A DNA stretch of 64,000 nucleotides. Origin: CAZWDO01 sp964632485 [NCBI: uncultured bacterium] (GTDB lineage: Bacteria > JAGOEH01). The notes beneath the pieces are model-generated. The model was not told where the DNA came from. It saw only the letters and a list, made by a program, of their open reading frames with translations, and made no database searches. A program made the translations under genes and the position numbers. The stretch lies in the NCBI GenBank assembly GCA_964632485.1, contig CAZWDO010000005.1, forward strand, positions 181,064 to 245,063. Reading direction: 5' to 3'. Below are positions 56,221 through 64,000 of this stretch, piece by piece (the stretch's first letter is position 1; each line of letters begins with the position of its first letter).

Positions 56221-58482
56221 ATGCAAATATCCCTAGTAGATATTCAGAATTTTCGCAAACTGAAAAATTGCAGGATTGTGTTTTCCGAACAGAAAACGGT
56301 TTTTGTCGGGGCCAACAATAGTGGCAAAACCTCAGCGATGGATGCCTTGATCGTATTCCTCAAGAACAAGTGCAGAGATTTTTCCGTGCGGGATTTTACT
56401 CTTTCAAATTGGCGGAACATAAACCAAATAGCATCTGGGTGGATTGACGGTGAACCGGATTTTTCGCACGAATGTTGGCTTCCCTATGTGCCGACTCTGG
56501 ATGTCTGGCTGGATGTCCGAGATAATGAGGTCCATTATGTGAGTCATCTAATTCCAACGCTCGAATGGGCGGGCGGAAAACTCGGGGTGCGATTGGTTTT
56601 TGAACCGAAGAACGCGGAAGAACTCTACAAGACCTACAAGCTGGCATACGAGAGTGCAAAAAAAACCAGCGATGCGCATGGGGGAACGCTTAAGTTGTGG
56701 CCGAGATCCATGCGTGATTTTCTCGAGAAGGATAATCTGCTTCAGAAGCACTTTGCGATAACGGCATACATTCTTGATCCGGCAAGATCCGGCGAGTCCG
56801 CCCCTCAACCCCTACCGGCAGAGTCGGAGCCGCTTGATGGTGAACCGTTCAAAGGTTTGTTCAAGATTGATATAATCAATGCTCAAAGAGGATTTTCCGA
56901 TCCCAATTCAGAAGATGGCGGGAATAGCGACCGCCGTCTGTCATCCCAGCTAAGAAGTTACTTTGAAAAGCACCTTAATCCATCTGAACTTCCAGAGGCG
57001 AGTGATCTTGATGCGCTGGAAGCAATGGACAAGGCCAGGACTGAATTCGACAAGAAACTGAAGGAAAGCTTCAGTGCCTCGATTGGGGAACTTGAGAACC
57101 TGAATTATCCCGGATTCAGCGACCCGAAAATATTGATTGCGAGCGAGGTAGATCCCTTGCAGGGAATCAGGCACGAGGCAGCGGTTCAGTTCAATGTAGG
57201 TTCAGATGGGGGCGAATCTTCTCCTGATGTTTCTCTGTGCTTGCCGGAAAAATACAATGGCCTTGGCTATCAAAACCTCATATCCATGATTTTCAGCCTT
57301 ATACGTTTCCGGGATGAATGGATGCGTGTCGGGAAGGCCGGGAAGAGGGTTGAGGCGGAGGATTCATTTATCGCACCGCTTCATATTGTCCTGGTGGAAG
57401 AGCCGGAGGCTCATCTTCACGCTCAGGTTCAGCAGGTCTTTATCAAGAAAGCCTATGACGTACTTCGGAACCACGACGATCTCAAGGACAAACCCGCCTT
57501 TTCAACACAGTTGGTTATCAGCACCCATTCCAGCCATATTGCCCATGAAATCGATTTTGTGTGCCTCCGTTACTTCAAACGAAAGCCTGCGGAGGATGGC
57601 AATGGGGTACCTTCCGCCGAGGTCGTGAATCTTTCTACAACATTCGGTGATGGCTCCGATACAGCCAAGTTCGCAAGCCGTTACTTGAAAACAACCCATT
57701 GCGATTTGTTTTTTGCCGACGCGGCCATCCTGATCGAGGGGCCAGCCGAACGCATGCTGGTTCCCCATTTCATCAGGCATCACTATACTGAATTGAACCG
57801 GTGCTATGTTTGCCTGCTAGAAATAGGAGGAAGCCATGCTCATCAGCTGAGACCATTGATTGAGGCCCTGGGGATTTTGACCCTTGTGATAACGGACTTG
57901 GATTCGCTCAAAAAAGAGCAGGTCGCCTATAGTGAGACCGGGGATGCAAAAACCAAGATTTCCAAAGCTCAACCGGAAAAAGGGAAAGGCTATGAGACCG
58001 GGAACGATACCATCAAATCATGGGTTCCGGGAAAGACCAGCCTTGACGAGGTGCTGGCCACCAGCGGAGGAGACAAGGTAAAGGACGGAGTTGTTCGGTC
58101 TGCATACCAATACGAGATGGAAATTGAATATGAAGGAAAGAAAACAACCGTCACCCCGTACACCTTCGAGGATGCCATAGTCTTGAGCAATGTTGATTTC
58201 TTCAAAGGGAAGACCGGCTCCAAAGGGCTGATGAAGAAAATGGCTTGCGCTGTGAGCAAGAACACTATTTCAGGGGCTTGTACAGCCATGTTCAATGCTT
58301 TGTCGGAAAATAGCAGGAAAGCCGAGATGGCTTTGGAGTTGCTCTATACATCGGAACCCACAGAGTTGACTCCACCCCTGTATATTGCGGAGGGTCTCGC
58401 GTGGCTTGAGGAAAACCTAGTTCGGCGGAAGGTGGATTATATTACGCCCGTTGGTGCGGAAAAGGGAGGCAATGATGAGTAA
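56221..58482 (+). CDS. OLD-family ATPase with TOPRIM nuclease domain, GajA-like
   Basis: A 753-residue ATP-dependent endonuclease of the OLD type. The ATPase half has Walker A VGANNSGKTSAMD near 29-37, a Q-loop region, a degenerate signature LGYQNLISMIF near 355, Walker B IVLVEEPEAHLHAQ near 392 and the H-loop VISTHSSH near 430. The TOPRIM half starts near 495 (ILIEGPAERML with the Glu, VITDLDSL with the DxD near 560). A C-terminal tail follows. The next gene is a UvrD-like helicase, so the pair is of the class 2 OLD/Gabija type. At 753 residues it is longer than typical GajA. A TGGAGGT site lies just before the ATG. Confidence 0.88.
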   Translation: MQISLVDIQNFRKLKNCRIVFSEQKTVFVGANNSGKTSAMDALIVFLKNKCRDFSVRDFTLSNWRNINQIASGWIDGEPDFSHECWLPYVPTLDVWLDVRDNEVHYVSHLIPTLEWAGGKLGVRLVFEPKNAEELYKTYKLAYESAKKTSDAHGGTLKLWPRSMRDFLEKDNLLQKHFAITAYILDPARSGESAPQPLPAESEPLDGEPFKGLFKIDIINAQRGFSDPNSEDGGNSDRRLSSQLRSYFEKHLNPSELPEASDLDALEAMDKARTEFDKKLKESFSASIGELENLNYPGFSDPKILIASEVDPLQGIRHEAAVQFNVGSDGGESSPDVSLCLPEKYNGLGYQNLISMIFSLIRFRDEWMRVGKAGKRVEAEDSFIAPLHIVLVEEPEAHLHAQVQQVFIKKAYDVLRNHDDLKDKPAFSTQLVISTHSSHIAHEIDFVCLRYFKRKPAEDGNGVPSAEVVNLSTTFGDGSDTAKFASRYLKTTHCDLFFADAAILIEGPAERMLVPHFIRHHYTELNRCYVCLLEIGGSHAHQLRPLIEALGILTLVITDLDSLKKEQVAYSETGDAKTKISKAQPEKGKGYETGNDTIKSWVPGKTSLDEVLATSGGDKVKDGVVRSAYQYEMEIEYEGKKTTVTPYTFEDAIVLSNVDFFKGKTGSKGLMKKMACAVSKNTISGACTAMFNALSENSRKAEMALELLYTSEPTELTPPLYIAEGLAWLEENLVRRKVDYITPVGAEKGGNDE

Positions 58483-60367
58483 TGATGTCGTCCGCCTGCC
58501 GGTTAACGACGAAATCTACGCATGTCTGGATCTTGATAACCCGAAAAGCTTTTTTCTTTTCGCAGGTGCTGGTTCCGGCAAGACGCGGAGTCTTGTCGAT
58601 GTGTTAACGAAATTTCGTGAAAACAACATAACCCGGCTTCGAAAACACGGACAGAAGGTTGCGGTGATCACCTATACAAACGCTGCCTGTGACAAGATCA
58701 AGCGACGTCTGGATTTTGATTCTTCATTTCATGTTTCCACCATCCACAGTTTTGCATGGGATCTTGTGCGGCCATATACGGCGGATATAAAAGCTTGGAT
58801 CAAAGCATCCCTTGAAGCCGATATAGCTGAACTTCAAGACATGCAGAGCAAGGCCAAGAACACTTCCACCAAAACCTATATTGACCGGGGAAGGAAGATC
58901 GAGTCCAAGCAGAAGCGGGTGAATTCGCTAAAGGAGATCAGGAAGTTTACCTACAATCCAAACGGAGACAATGTCGGACGAGATTCGCTGAACCATGCAG
59001 AGGTCATCAGCATTGCTGCTAGTTTCATTCAGGAACGGGCGCTCATGCAAAGCATTCTAGTGCGACAATATCCCGTACTTCTAATCGATGAGAGTCAGGA
59101 CACGAAGAAGGAATTGGTGGATGCATTTTCCCGGGTTCAGGAGCTAAAGTCGGATTGCTTCGCCTTGGGCATGTTTGGCGATACCATGCAGCGCATCTAT
59201 GCGGATGGAAAACCCAACCTTGGAGAAGATATACCGGGTTCGTGGGCAAAGCCGGAAAAAACCATCAATTACCGGTGTCCCAAACGCGTAATCACGCTCA
59301 TCAATAAAATACGTTCTGCGGCGGATGGGCAGCAGCAGGAGGCCAGCAAGGAGGACGACGGTCTGGTCCGATTGTTTATAGTTGATGCCGAAAGGGCTGT
59401 TGACAGGATGGCGGTTGAAGCCACGGTTTTAGAAAACATGGAGGAATGTACCGGAGATGCTGGATGGAATGCATCATCCTTGTCCGTCAAGGTTCTTACA
59501 CTGGAGCATCACATGGCTGCTTCGAGGGGTGGCTTTTCTGTTTTCTTTAACGCCCTCTATGCCATCGATAAGTACAAAACCGGACTGATCAATGGCTCTC
59601 TTGCCGGTGTTGGATTGTTTGCGAATCAAGTTCTTCCCTTTGTGAAGGCGAAAAGCACTGGCAACGAATTCGCCGCGACGAGAATTGTACGAAAGCATTC
59701 TCCTCTGCTGGACAAAACGGCTCTAAAAGACAGCGGGATTCCTTTGGAGAAAATACGTTTGGCGAATGAAGCGGCATCCAAGTTGTTTCAGCTGTGGGAT
59801 GACGGCAAGGACCCCTCGCTGGTTCAAATTCTCCAGACAGTACACCAAAATCAACTGTTCCGAATTCCCGATGTGTTGTTGCCAATTGCGGAGCGTTCGG
59901 ATCAAGATGGTGGTCTAGAGGAAGATGCAGTTGACACAGAGAAAGATCCGATTATCGAGGCATGGGACGCGGCGCTTGAATGCCCGTTCAGCCGATTCGA
60001 AGAATATGTCAGGTATATCTCCGAGGAATCGAGATTTGGCACTCATCAAGGGATCAAGGGATTGGAATTTCCTCGTGTCATGGTGATTCTGGATGATGAA
60101 GAAGCCCGTGGATTTCTCTTCAGTTATGAAAAGTTATTTGGAGCAAAAGATCCATCCGATACCGACGAGAAAAACGCAGCCGAAGGGAAGGAAACAAGCA
60201 TTGATCGTTCCCGGCGGCTTTTTTATGTGACCTGTAGCCGGGCGGAAAAAAGCTTAGCCATTGTTGCCTATACGAAGGATCTTCAGAAAGTAAAGAGCCA
60301 TGTCCTTTCGCATGGCTGGTTTGCTGAAAATGAAATACATTTACTAAACACCGGGGTAGAGTCATGA
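58475..60367 (+). CDS. UvrD-like helicase, GajB-like
   Basis: A superfamily 1 helicase of 630 residues. I use the ATG at 58475, which has GGGAGG five bases upstream and overlaps the stop of the nuclease gene. Motifs: Walker A FAGAGSGKTRS near 29-37, ITYTNAACDKIKRRL (motif Ia core), VSTIHSFAWDL, Walker B LLIDESQDTKKE near 195, YRCPKRVITLI near 265, HQGIKGLEFPRVMVI (motif V) near 525 and RRLFYVTCSRAEKSLAIV (motif VI core RRLFYVTCSRA) near 580. In Gabija the partner nuclease and helicase are encoded in this order and act together on phage DNA. Confidence 0.9.
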   Translation: MSNDVVRLPVNDEIYACLDLDNPKSFFLFAGAGSGKTRSLVDVLTKFRENNITRLRKHGQKVAVITYTNAACDKIKRRLDFDSSFHVSTIHSFAWDLVRPYTADIKAWIKASLEADIAELQDMQSKAKNTSTKTYIDRGRKIESKQKRVNSLKEIRKFTYNPNGDNVGRDSLNHAEVISIAASFIQERALMQSILVRQYPVLLIDESQDTKKELVDAFSRVQELKSDCFALGMFGDTMQRIYADGKPNLGEDIPGSWAKPEKTINYRCPKRVITLINKIRSAADGQQQEASKEDDGLVRLFIVDAERAVDRMAVEATVLENMEECTGDAGWNASSLSVKVLTLEHHMAASRGGFSVFFNALYAIDKYKTGLINGSLAGVGLFANQVLPFVKAKSTGNEFAATRIVRKHSPLLDKTALKDSGIPLEKIRLANEAASKLFQLWDDGKDPSLVQILQTVHQNQLFRIPDVLLPIAERSDQDGGLEEDAVDTEKDPIIEAWDAALECPFSRFEEYVRYISEESRFGTHQGIKGLEFPRVMVILDDEEARGFLFSYEKLFGAKDPSDTDEKNAAEGKETSIDRSRRLFYVTCSRAEKSLAIVAYTKDLQKVKSHVLSHGWFAENEIHLLNTGVES

Positions 60368-61386
60368 AAATAAATTCTTCAAGCACCTACACCCCGCCCT
60401 TCACCGTCTCCGCCAAGGCGATTTCACTCGTCGCGGAGATTTCGGCGATGATCGAGCGTTATGCGATTCGATTGGAGCGTCAGGACTCTTTGCGCCTGCG
60501 AAGGGCGAATAAGATAAAAACGATTCATTCCTCGCTGGCGATTGAGGGGAATACTTTGACCGAAAGTCAGGTCTCCGATCTATTGGATGGAAAGCGGGTG
60601 GTCGCTCCAGTTCGCCAAATTCAAGAAGTAAAAAATGCGATCGCCACCTATGACTTAATCACTGAGTTGAATCCGTTTGAGATCAATGATCTCTTGCGAG
60701 CCCATGGAACGCTGATGTCCGCTCTGGATGACCGTCCGGGACGATTCAGGCTGGGCGGTGTCGGCGTTTTTGCCGGCGAACAATGTATTCACATGGCACC
60801 ACCTGCCGATCGGGTTCCAACCTTGATGAACGATCTGTTCAATTGGCTGAAAAGAGCCGAAGACCATCTGCTCATCCGCAGTTGTGTTTTTCATTATGAA
60901 TTTGAGTTTATTCACCCTTTTGCTGACGGCAATGGGCGCATGGGACGGCTATGGCAATCGCTTATCCTCGGTCAACTGCATGACGCATTTCTCGCCTTGC
61001 CGGTGGAATCCATGGTGCATGACAACCAGCAGGCCTATTACGATGCGATCAACGAAAGCACGATAAAGGCCGATTGCGGGGCTTTCATCGACTTCATGCT
61101 TACGGAAATTTATGAAGCACTCAAGGTGTGTCAACGAGGGGATGTCACATCGGATGGCGGAGTAAGTGGCGGAGTTAATGGCGGAGTAAACGACATCCTA
61201 AGCTATATTCAAATGAATCCCGGTCATCGAGCCAAAGCCATTGCAAATGCCCTTCAGATTCCCCTGCGTTCGGTGGAGCGTTACCTCTCCGAGCTGAAAA
61301 AGGCAGGCAAGATTGAGTTTCGCGGCGCACCACGAAACGGAGGATATTTTTATATGGATGAAATCGGAGGAATCGAGGATGAATAA
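60364..61386 (+). CDS. Fic-domain protein, class II autoinhibited, with winged-helix tail
   Basis: A Fic/Doc AMP-transferase-like protein of 340 residues. The inhibitory helix motif SSLAIEGNT (near 56-64) precedes the catalytic motif HPFADGNGRMGR (near 183-194), so it is a class II Fic enzyme that restrains itself until an event frees the ATP site. A linker with GGVSGGVNGGVN (near 262) leads to a C-terminal winged-helix domain (RAKAIANALQIPLRSVERYLSEL; core ALQIPLRSVERYL) typical of Fic regulators and DNA-binding relatives. The start overlaps the helicase stop and the stop overlaps the drmA ATG. Confidence 0.93.
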   Translation: MKINSSSTYTPPFTVSAKAISLVAEISAMIERYAIRLERQDSLRLRRANKIKTIHSSLAIEGNTLTESQVSDLLDGKRVVAPVRQIQEVKNAIATYDLITELNPFEINDLLRAHGTLMSALDDRPGRFRLGGVGVFAGEQCIHMAPPADRVPTLMNDLFNWLKRAEDHLLIRSCVFHYEFEFIHPFADGNGRMGRLWQSLILGQLHDAFLALPVESMVHDNQQAYYDAINESTIKADCGAFIDFMLTEIYEALKVCQRGDVTSDGGVSGGVNGGVNDILSYIQMNPGHRAKAIANALQIPLRSVERYLSELKKAGKIEFRGAPRNGGYFYMDEIGGIEDE

Positions 61387-64000
61387 CAGAAGCGAAGCAA
61401 ATCACGTTCGTTCCAACGCATGGCTGGTCAGGTTGGGTAAAGAAGCCCGTCTCAATGGCTATTTGCTTAACATCGACTTCGGCTCTTCCAGCCTGCGCGG
61501 CATCCAGACAGAAGACGCCATGCTGATCACCGAAGAGCGTGACGGAAAGTACACCGTGATCGGTGTAGGCCGGGTATTCAGGAAGCGCTATTCGCTCAAG
61601 GACACCTCGTTCTATTTCGACGGCTATCTACAGGCAACACCGACCGCCACACTGGATGAACAGACCATTCCCGTCCCCGAAACCAAGGCACCGATCAACC
61701 GTCTGGATTGGGCGCTGTTCGAGAATGCCCTGAAAACGACCACCGGTGTGAGTTGGACAGCATTCCCTGTCATTTCGGGTGATACACCTGACGAACAGGC
61801 ATATGTGCGGGAATTAATGCAGGCGGCCATGATCGACGACCTTTTGGGACCCGCTGACGGCCCGGTAGAAGAGATCATCGGCATGAGCGTCCGTGATCGA
61901 TATCTGGTGGGCAAGCTGGCCCCTCAAAACGCGGTCATCACCGAAGAGGACGAGCTGCCCGGAGCCGGAGCAGAAGACGATCAGGAAGGCACTCGAGAGG
62001 TGGATGCTTCGACCAATCAGTCACTCGTTCCTTCGTCTTTTGGTTTCACCTTCTGCGTGGACTCGACGGTCAACGAGGTGGAGCTCATTGCGAATTGGGG
62101 GCGGTACGAGAGAACGGAAAGCGAGCGAATCAACAAGGCAAATGACAAACCTTTCCGCTGCTGGAAACGTATTCCCTCGGGTGGTTCGGTCATCATTCCG
62201 ATGATAAAACGAAAGATCGAACCGCTCACCATCGACAATCAATGCCCGGAGGTTCTGGTCCAGGGCTCCATCAGTCCGCCTCTGGAGAACGGTGACCGGC
62301 TGGTGACGATGTTTTTCATCAACAATCAGTCCATGCCGGAACAGAATCAGGATCAGGCATGGGTATTCCAGCCCGAACTGATCGTCCGGGACCCGGAAAA
62401 TGGCCCCATCTTCAGGAGACGGCCGGTTTTGGATTCCGATGGCGGGGATGCCGAGCGTGAAGCGCTCGAGATGATTTACAGAAAACAGGTCGAGTTCGCG
62501 GTCGGGCACGGTGTGTCCGTCCATGCGACCACAGCCGAAAACGATACGGAACACGCGGTCGAGATCAGAACAGCCATCTTGCCGGAATACGAAGTGCCGG
62601 TCACAGAAACGCCGGGTCTGGCAGACGAAGACCGACCGGGTATGAAGCGCATGATAGCCGAAGGTTTCCTCGACATGGAAAACCTCGCGGAGCTGGACAA
62701 GGATTCCCTTGTCAATGGGTTGCGAATTCTAACACAGGATTACTCCGACTGGATCAAAGAACAACGAGACAGGATTCGCAACATTGAAGGCGGAAGGCAG
62801 AAGGCGGAAATTCATCCTTCATCCTCCAGCCTTCATCCTTCCGACTTCATCCCTCAGCCTTTCCGCGGCGCAGCCGTGGCGGCCATGGATCGCTGCTCTC
62901 AGGTTCTCCAACGTCTGGAAGAAGGTATCGATATATTGGGAGCCAACGAACACGCACTCGAGGCATTCCGTTTTGCCAATCGTGCCATGGCGCTCCAGCG
63001 CATTCGCAGCATCTATGCTTTGAGCAAGAGACGCGGTGACGATCCTGACCTCGGTACCCTGAATGTTCGAAAAAACAGGTCGTGGCGACCGTTCCAGCTG
63101 GCCTTCATGCTTCTATCGCTGACAGCTTTGGCCAACCCGGAACACAAGGACAGGACCGAGCCACTCGAAGCCTATGCCGACCTTCTCTGGTTTCCCACCG
63201 GTGGTGGTAAGACCGAAGCGTATCTGGGCGTGGCGGCTTTCACCATGGCGATTCGACGGTTGCAAGGAGATATGGGCGGTTTGGATGGCACTCGCGGTCT
63301 CGCCGTGATCATGAGATATACCCTCCGTCTGTTGACCCTCCAACAGTTTCAAAGAGCGACCACCCTGATCTGTGCCTTGGAGTCAATGCGTCGTGAAGAC
63401 CCCGAGAAATGGGGGAAGACACCTTTCACCATCGGACTCTGGGTAGGAAATAGGGTCACACCCGGGACAACGGACGATGCGCATTCGGCTATTCAGCGTT
63501 TCAGAGATGGGCAGCGGTACGGTAGTAATTCCCCAGCACAGCTGACCACTTGTCCGTGGTGTGGTGCGGAGATTTCAGAGGGCCGTCACATAGAAGTCAA
63601 TAATGCTATCAAGCGGACCTTTCTATACTGTGGGGACAAACTCGGCAGATGCGATTTTAGCAAAAGGAATTCAAAGGATTTAGGAATTCCGGTTCTGGTC
63701 GTTGACGATGAAATTTACAGACATCCTCCAACCATGCTGATCGCTACGGTGGACAAATTCGCCATGATGGCCTGGCGTGGGCAGGTGCGAACACTCTTTG
63801 GCCGTGCTACACAGGAATGTGCTCGACATGGCCTGTTATGGCCCAATGCGGATTGCTCCGGCAATCACAACGCTATGGGTGGTCTACCCAGGGTCACTGT
63901 GAAGGATATCACTCCAATTCGCCCTCCGGATTTGATCATTCAGGACGAGTTCCATCTCATCAGCGGACCGTTGGGAACGATGGTCGGGCTTTACGAAACG
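61379..64000 (+). CDS. drmA: DISARM helicase-like protein DrmA, cut by the right window edge
   Basis: The frame is open from the ATG at 61379 to the window end (874 codons, no stop). Hallmarks of DrmA are present: Walker A LLWFPTGGGKTEAYL near 603, the Zn-binding-like pairs CPWC and CGDKLGRC near 725-760, and the Walker B region LIIQDEFHLISGPLG near 857. An insertion near residues 469-494 is made of a dispersed repeat (low-complexity HPSSSSLHPSDF). In DISARM, DrmA with DrmB forms the core DNA-binding and unwinding complex. drmB and drmC should follow to the right. Confidence 0.92.
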   Translation, partial: MNNRSEANHVRSNAWLVRLGKEARLNGYLLNIDFGSSSLRGIQTEDAMLITEERDGKYTVIGVGRVFRKRYSLKDTSFYFDGYLQATPTATLDEQTIPVPETKAPINRLDWALFENALKTTTGVSWTAFPVISGDTPDEQAYVRELMQAAMIDDLLGPADGPVEEIIGMSVRDRYLVGKLAPQNAVITEEDELPGAGAEDDQEGTREVDASTNQSLVPSSFGFTFCVDSTVNEVELIANWGRYERTESERINKANDKPFRCWKRIPSGGSVIIPMIKRKIEPLTIDNQCPEVLVQGSISPPLENGDRLVTMFFINNQSMPEQNQDQAWVFQPELIVRDPENGPIFRRRPVLDSDGGDAEREALEMIYRKQVEFAVGHGVSVHATTAENDTEHAVEIRTAILPEYEVPVTETPGLADEDRPGMKRMIAEGFLDMENLAELDKDSLVNGLRILTQDYSDWIKEQRDRIRNIEGGRQKAEIHPSSSSLHPSDFIPQPFRGAAVAAMDRCSQVLQRLEEGIDILGANEHALEAFRFANRAMALQRIRSIYALSKRRGDDPDLGTLNVRKNRSWRPFQLAFMLLSLTALANPEHKDRTEPLEAYADLLWFPTGGGKTEAYLGVAAFTMAIRRLQGDMGGLDGTRGLAVIMRYTLRLLTLQQFQRATTLICALESMRREDPEKWGKTPFTIGLWVGNRVTPGTTDDAHSAIQRFRDGQRYGSNSPAQLTTCPWCGAEISEGRHIEVNNAIKRTFLYCGDKLGRCDFSKRNSKDLGIPVLVVDDEIYRHPPTMLIATVDKFAMMAWRGQVRTLFGRATQECARHGLLWPNADCSGNHNAMGGLPRVTVKDITPIRPPDLIIQDEFHLISGPLGTMVGLYET
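62786..62853. repeat. dispersed purine/pyrimidine repeat inserted in frame in drmA
   Basis: A purine-rich left part (62786-62809: GAAGGCGG units) is followed by a pyrimidine-rich right part (62811-62853: TTCATCC and CCTTC units), an imperfect inverted repeat able to form a hairpin. It keeps the drmA frame open and adds about 23 low-complexity residues. It shares the TTCCGCCTTC and CCTTCATCC units with the copy at 52107-52132. Confidence 0.6.

Overview
The window suggests a Gram-negative bacterium of the Fibrobacterota-Chlorobiota-Bacteroidota (FCB) neighbourhood, perhaps a Calditrichota- or KSB1-like lineage. The grounds are a complete lipid A start (lpxD, an lpxC-fabZ gene fusion, lpxA) beside bamA and skp, a DUF2851 gene, and a DUF721 gene next to gyrB. 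Several promoters have E. coli-like -35/-10 boxes with 16-17 base spacers, which argues against Bacteroidota proper. No rRNA or tRNA is present, so the placement is an inference.

From 1 to about 46.1 kb every gene is on the minus strand. From the right-hand promoters leftwards the blocks are: (a) 46.1-40.5 kb, a TetR-controlled export module (TetR, MMPL/RND permease, LolA-like periplasmic protein, outer-membrane barrel) with a clear promoter and palindromic operator; (b) 40.4-30.3 kb, surface polysaccharide genes (GDP-mannose dehydratase, several glycosyltransferases, a YfhO membrane protein, an RmlD-like reductase) with an HD-GYP protein, a Trm112-like protein and a GH13 enzyme; (c) 28.9-25.4 kb, trmB, murJ and DUF2851; (d) 25.3-15.2 kb, one long overlapping operon (SAM methyltransferase, DegT aminotransferase, amidohydrolase, unknown secreted protein, multi-receiver histidine kinase, coaBC, MarR, phosphohexomutase, gamma carbonic anhydrase-like protein); (e) 15.0-12.3 kb, an NtrC-type regulator, an arylamine N-acetyltransferase and a DUF4416 protein; (f) 12.2-11.1 kb, a permease in two overlapping genes; (g) 10.7-0 kb, an envelope and replication operon bamA-skp-lpxD-lpxC/fabZ-lpxA-dciA-gyrB-DUF92-lipoprotein.

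At 46.2-46.75 kb an AT-rich gap holds a strong plus-strand promoter, a decayed tyrosine-recombinase N-terminus and a 28-base inverted repeat. This is the left edge of a defence island that runs on the plus strand to the right end of the window. Its genes are coupled by 0-12 base gaps or short overlaps: C5-cytosine methyltransferase (drmMII-like), SNF2 helicase (drmD), RhuM-family protein, large adenine methyltransferase (drmMI), OLD-type ATPase/TOPRIM nuclease with UvrD-like helicase (a Gabija-like gajA-gajB pair), Fic protein, and drmA, cut by the window end. This is a class 1 DISARM core (drmD, drmMI, drmA) with a cytosine methyltransferase in front and a Gabija-like pair, a RhuM and a Fic gene nested inside. 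drmB and drmC are expected just beyond 64000. The island is visibly richer in G+C than the chromosome to its left, except for an AT-rich patch over the drmMI target-recognition region. A dispersed purine/pyrimidine repeat is built into the coding sequence of both drmMI and drmA.
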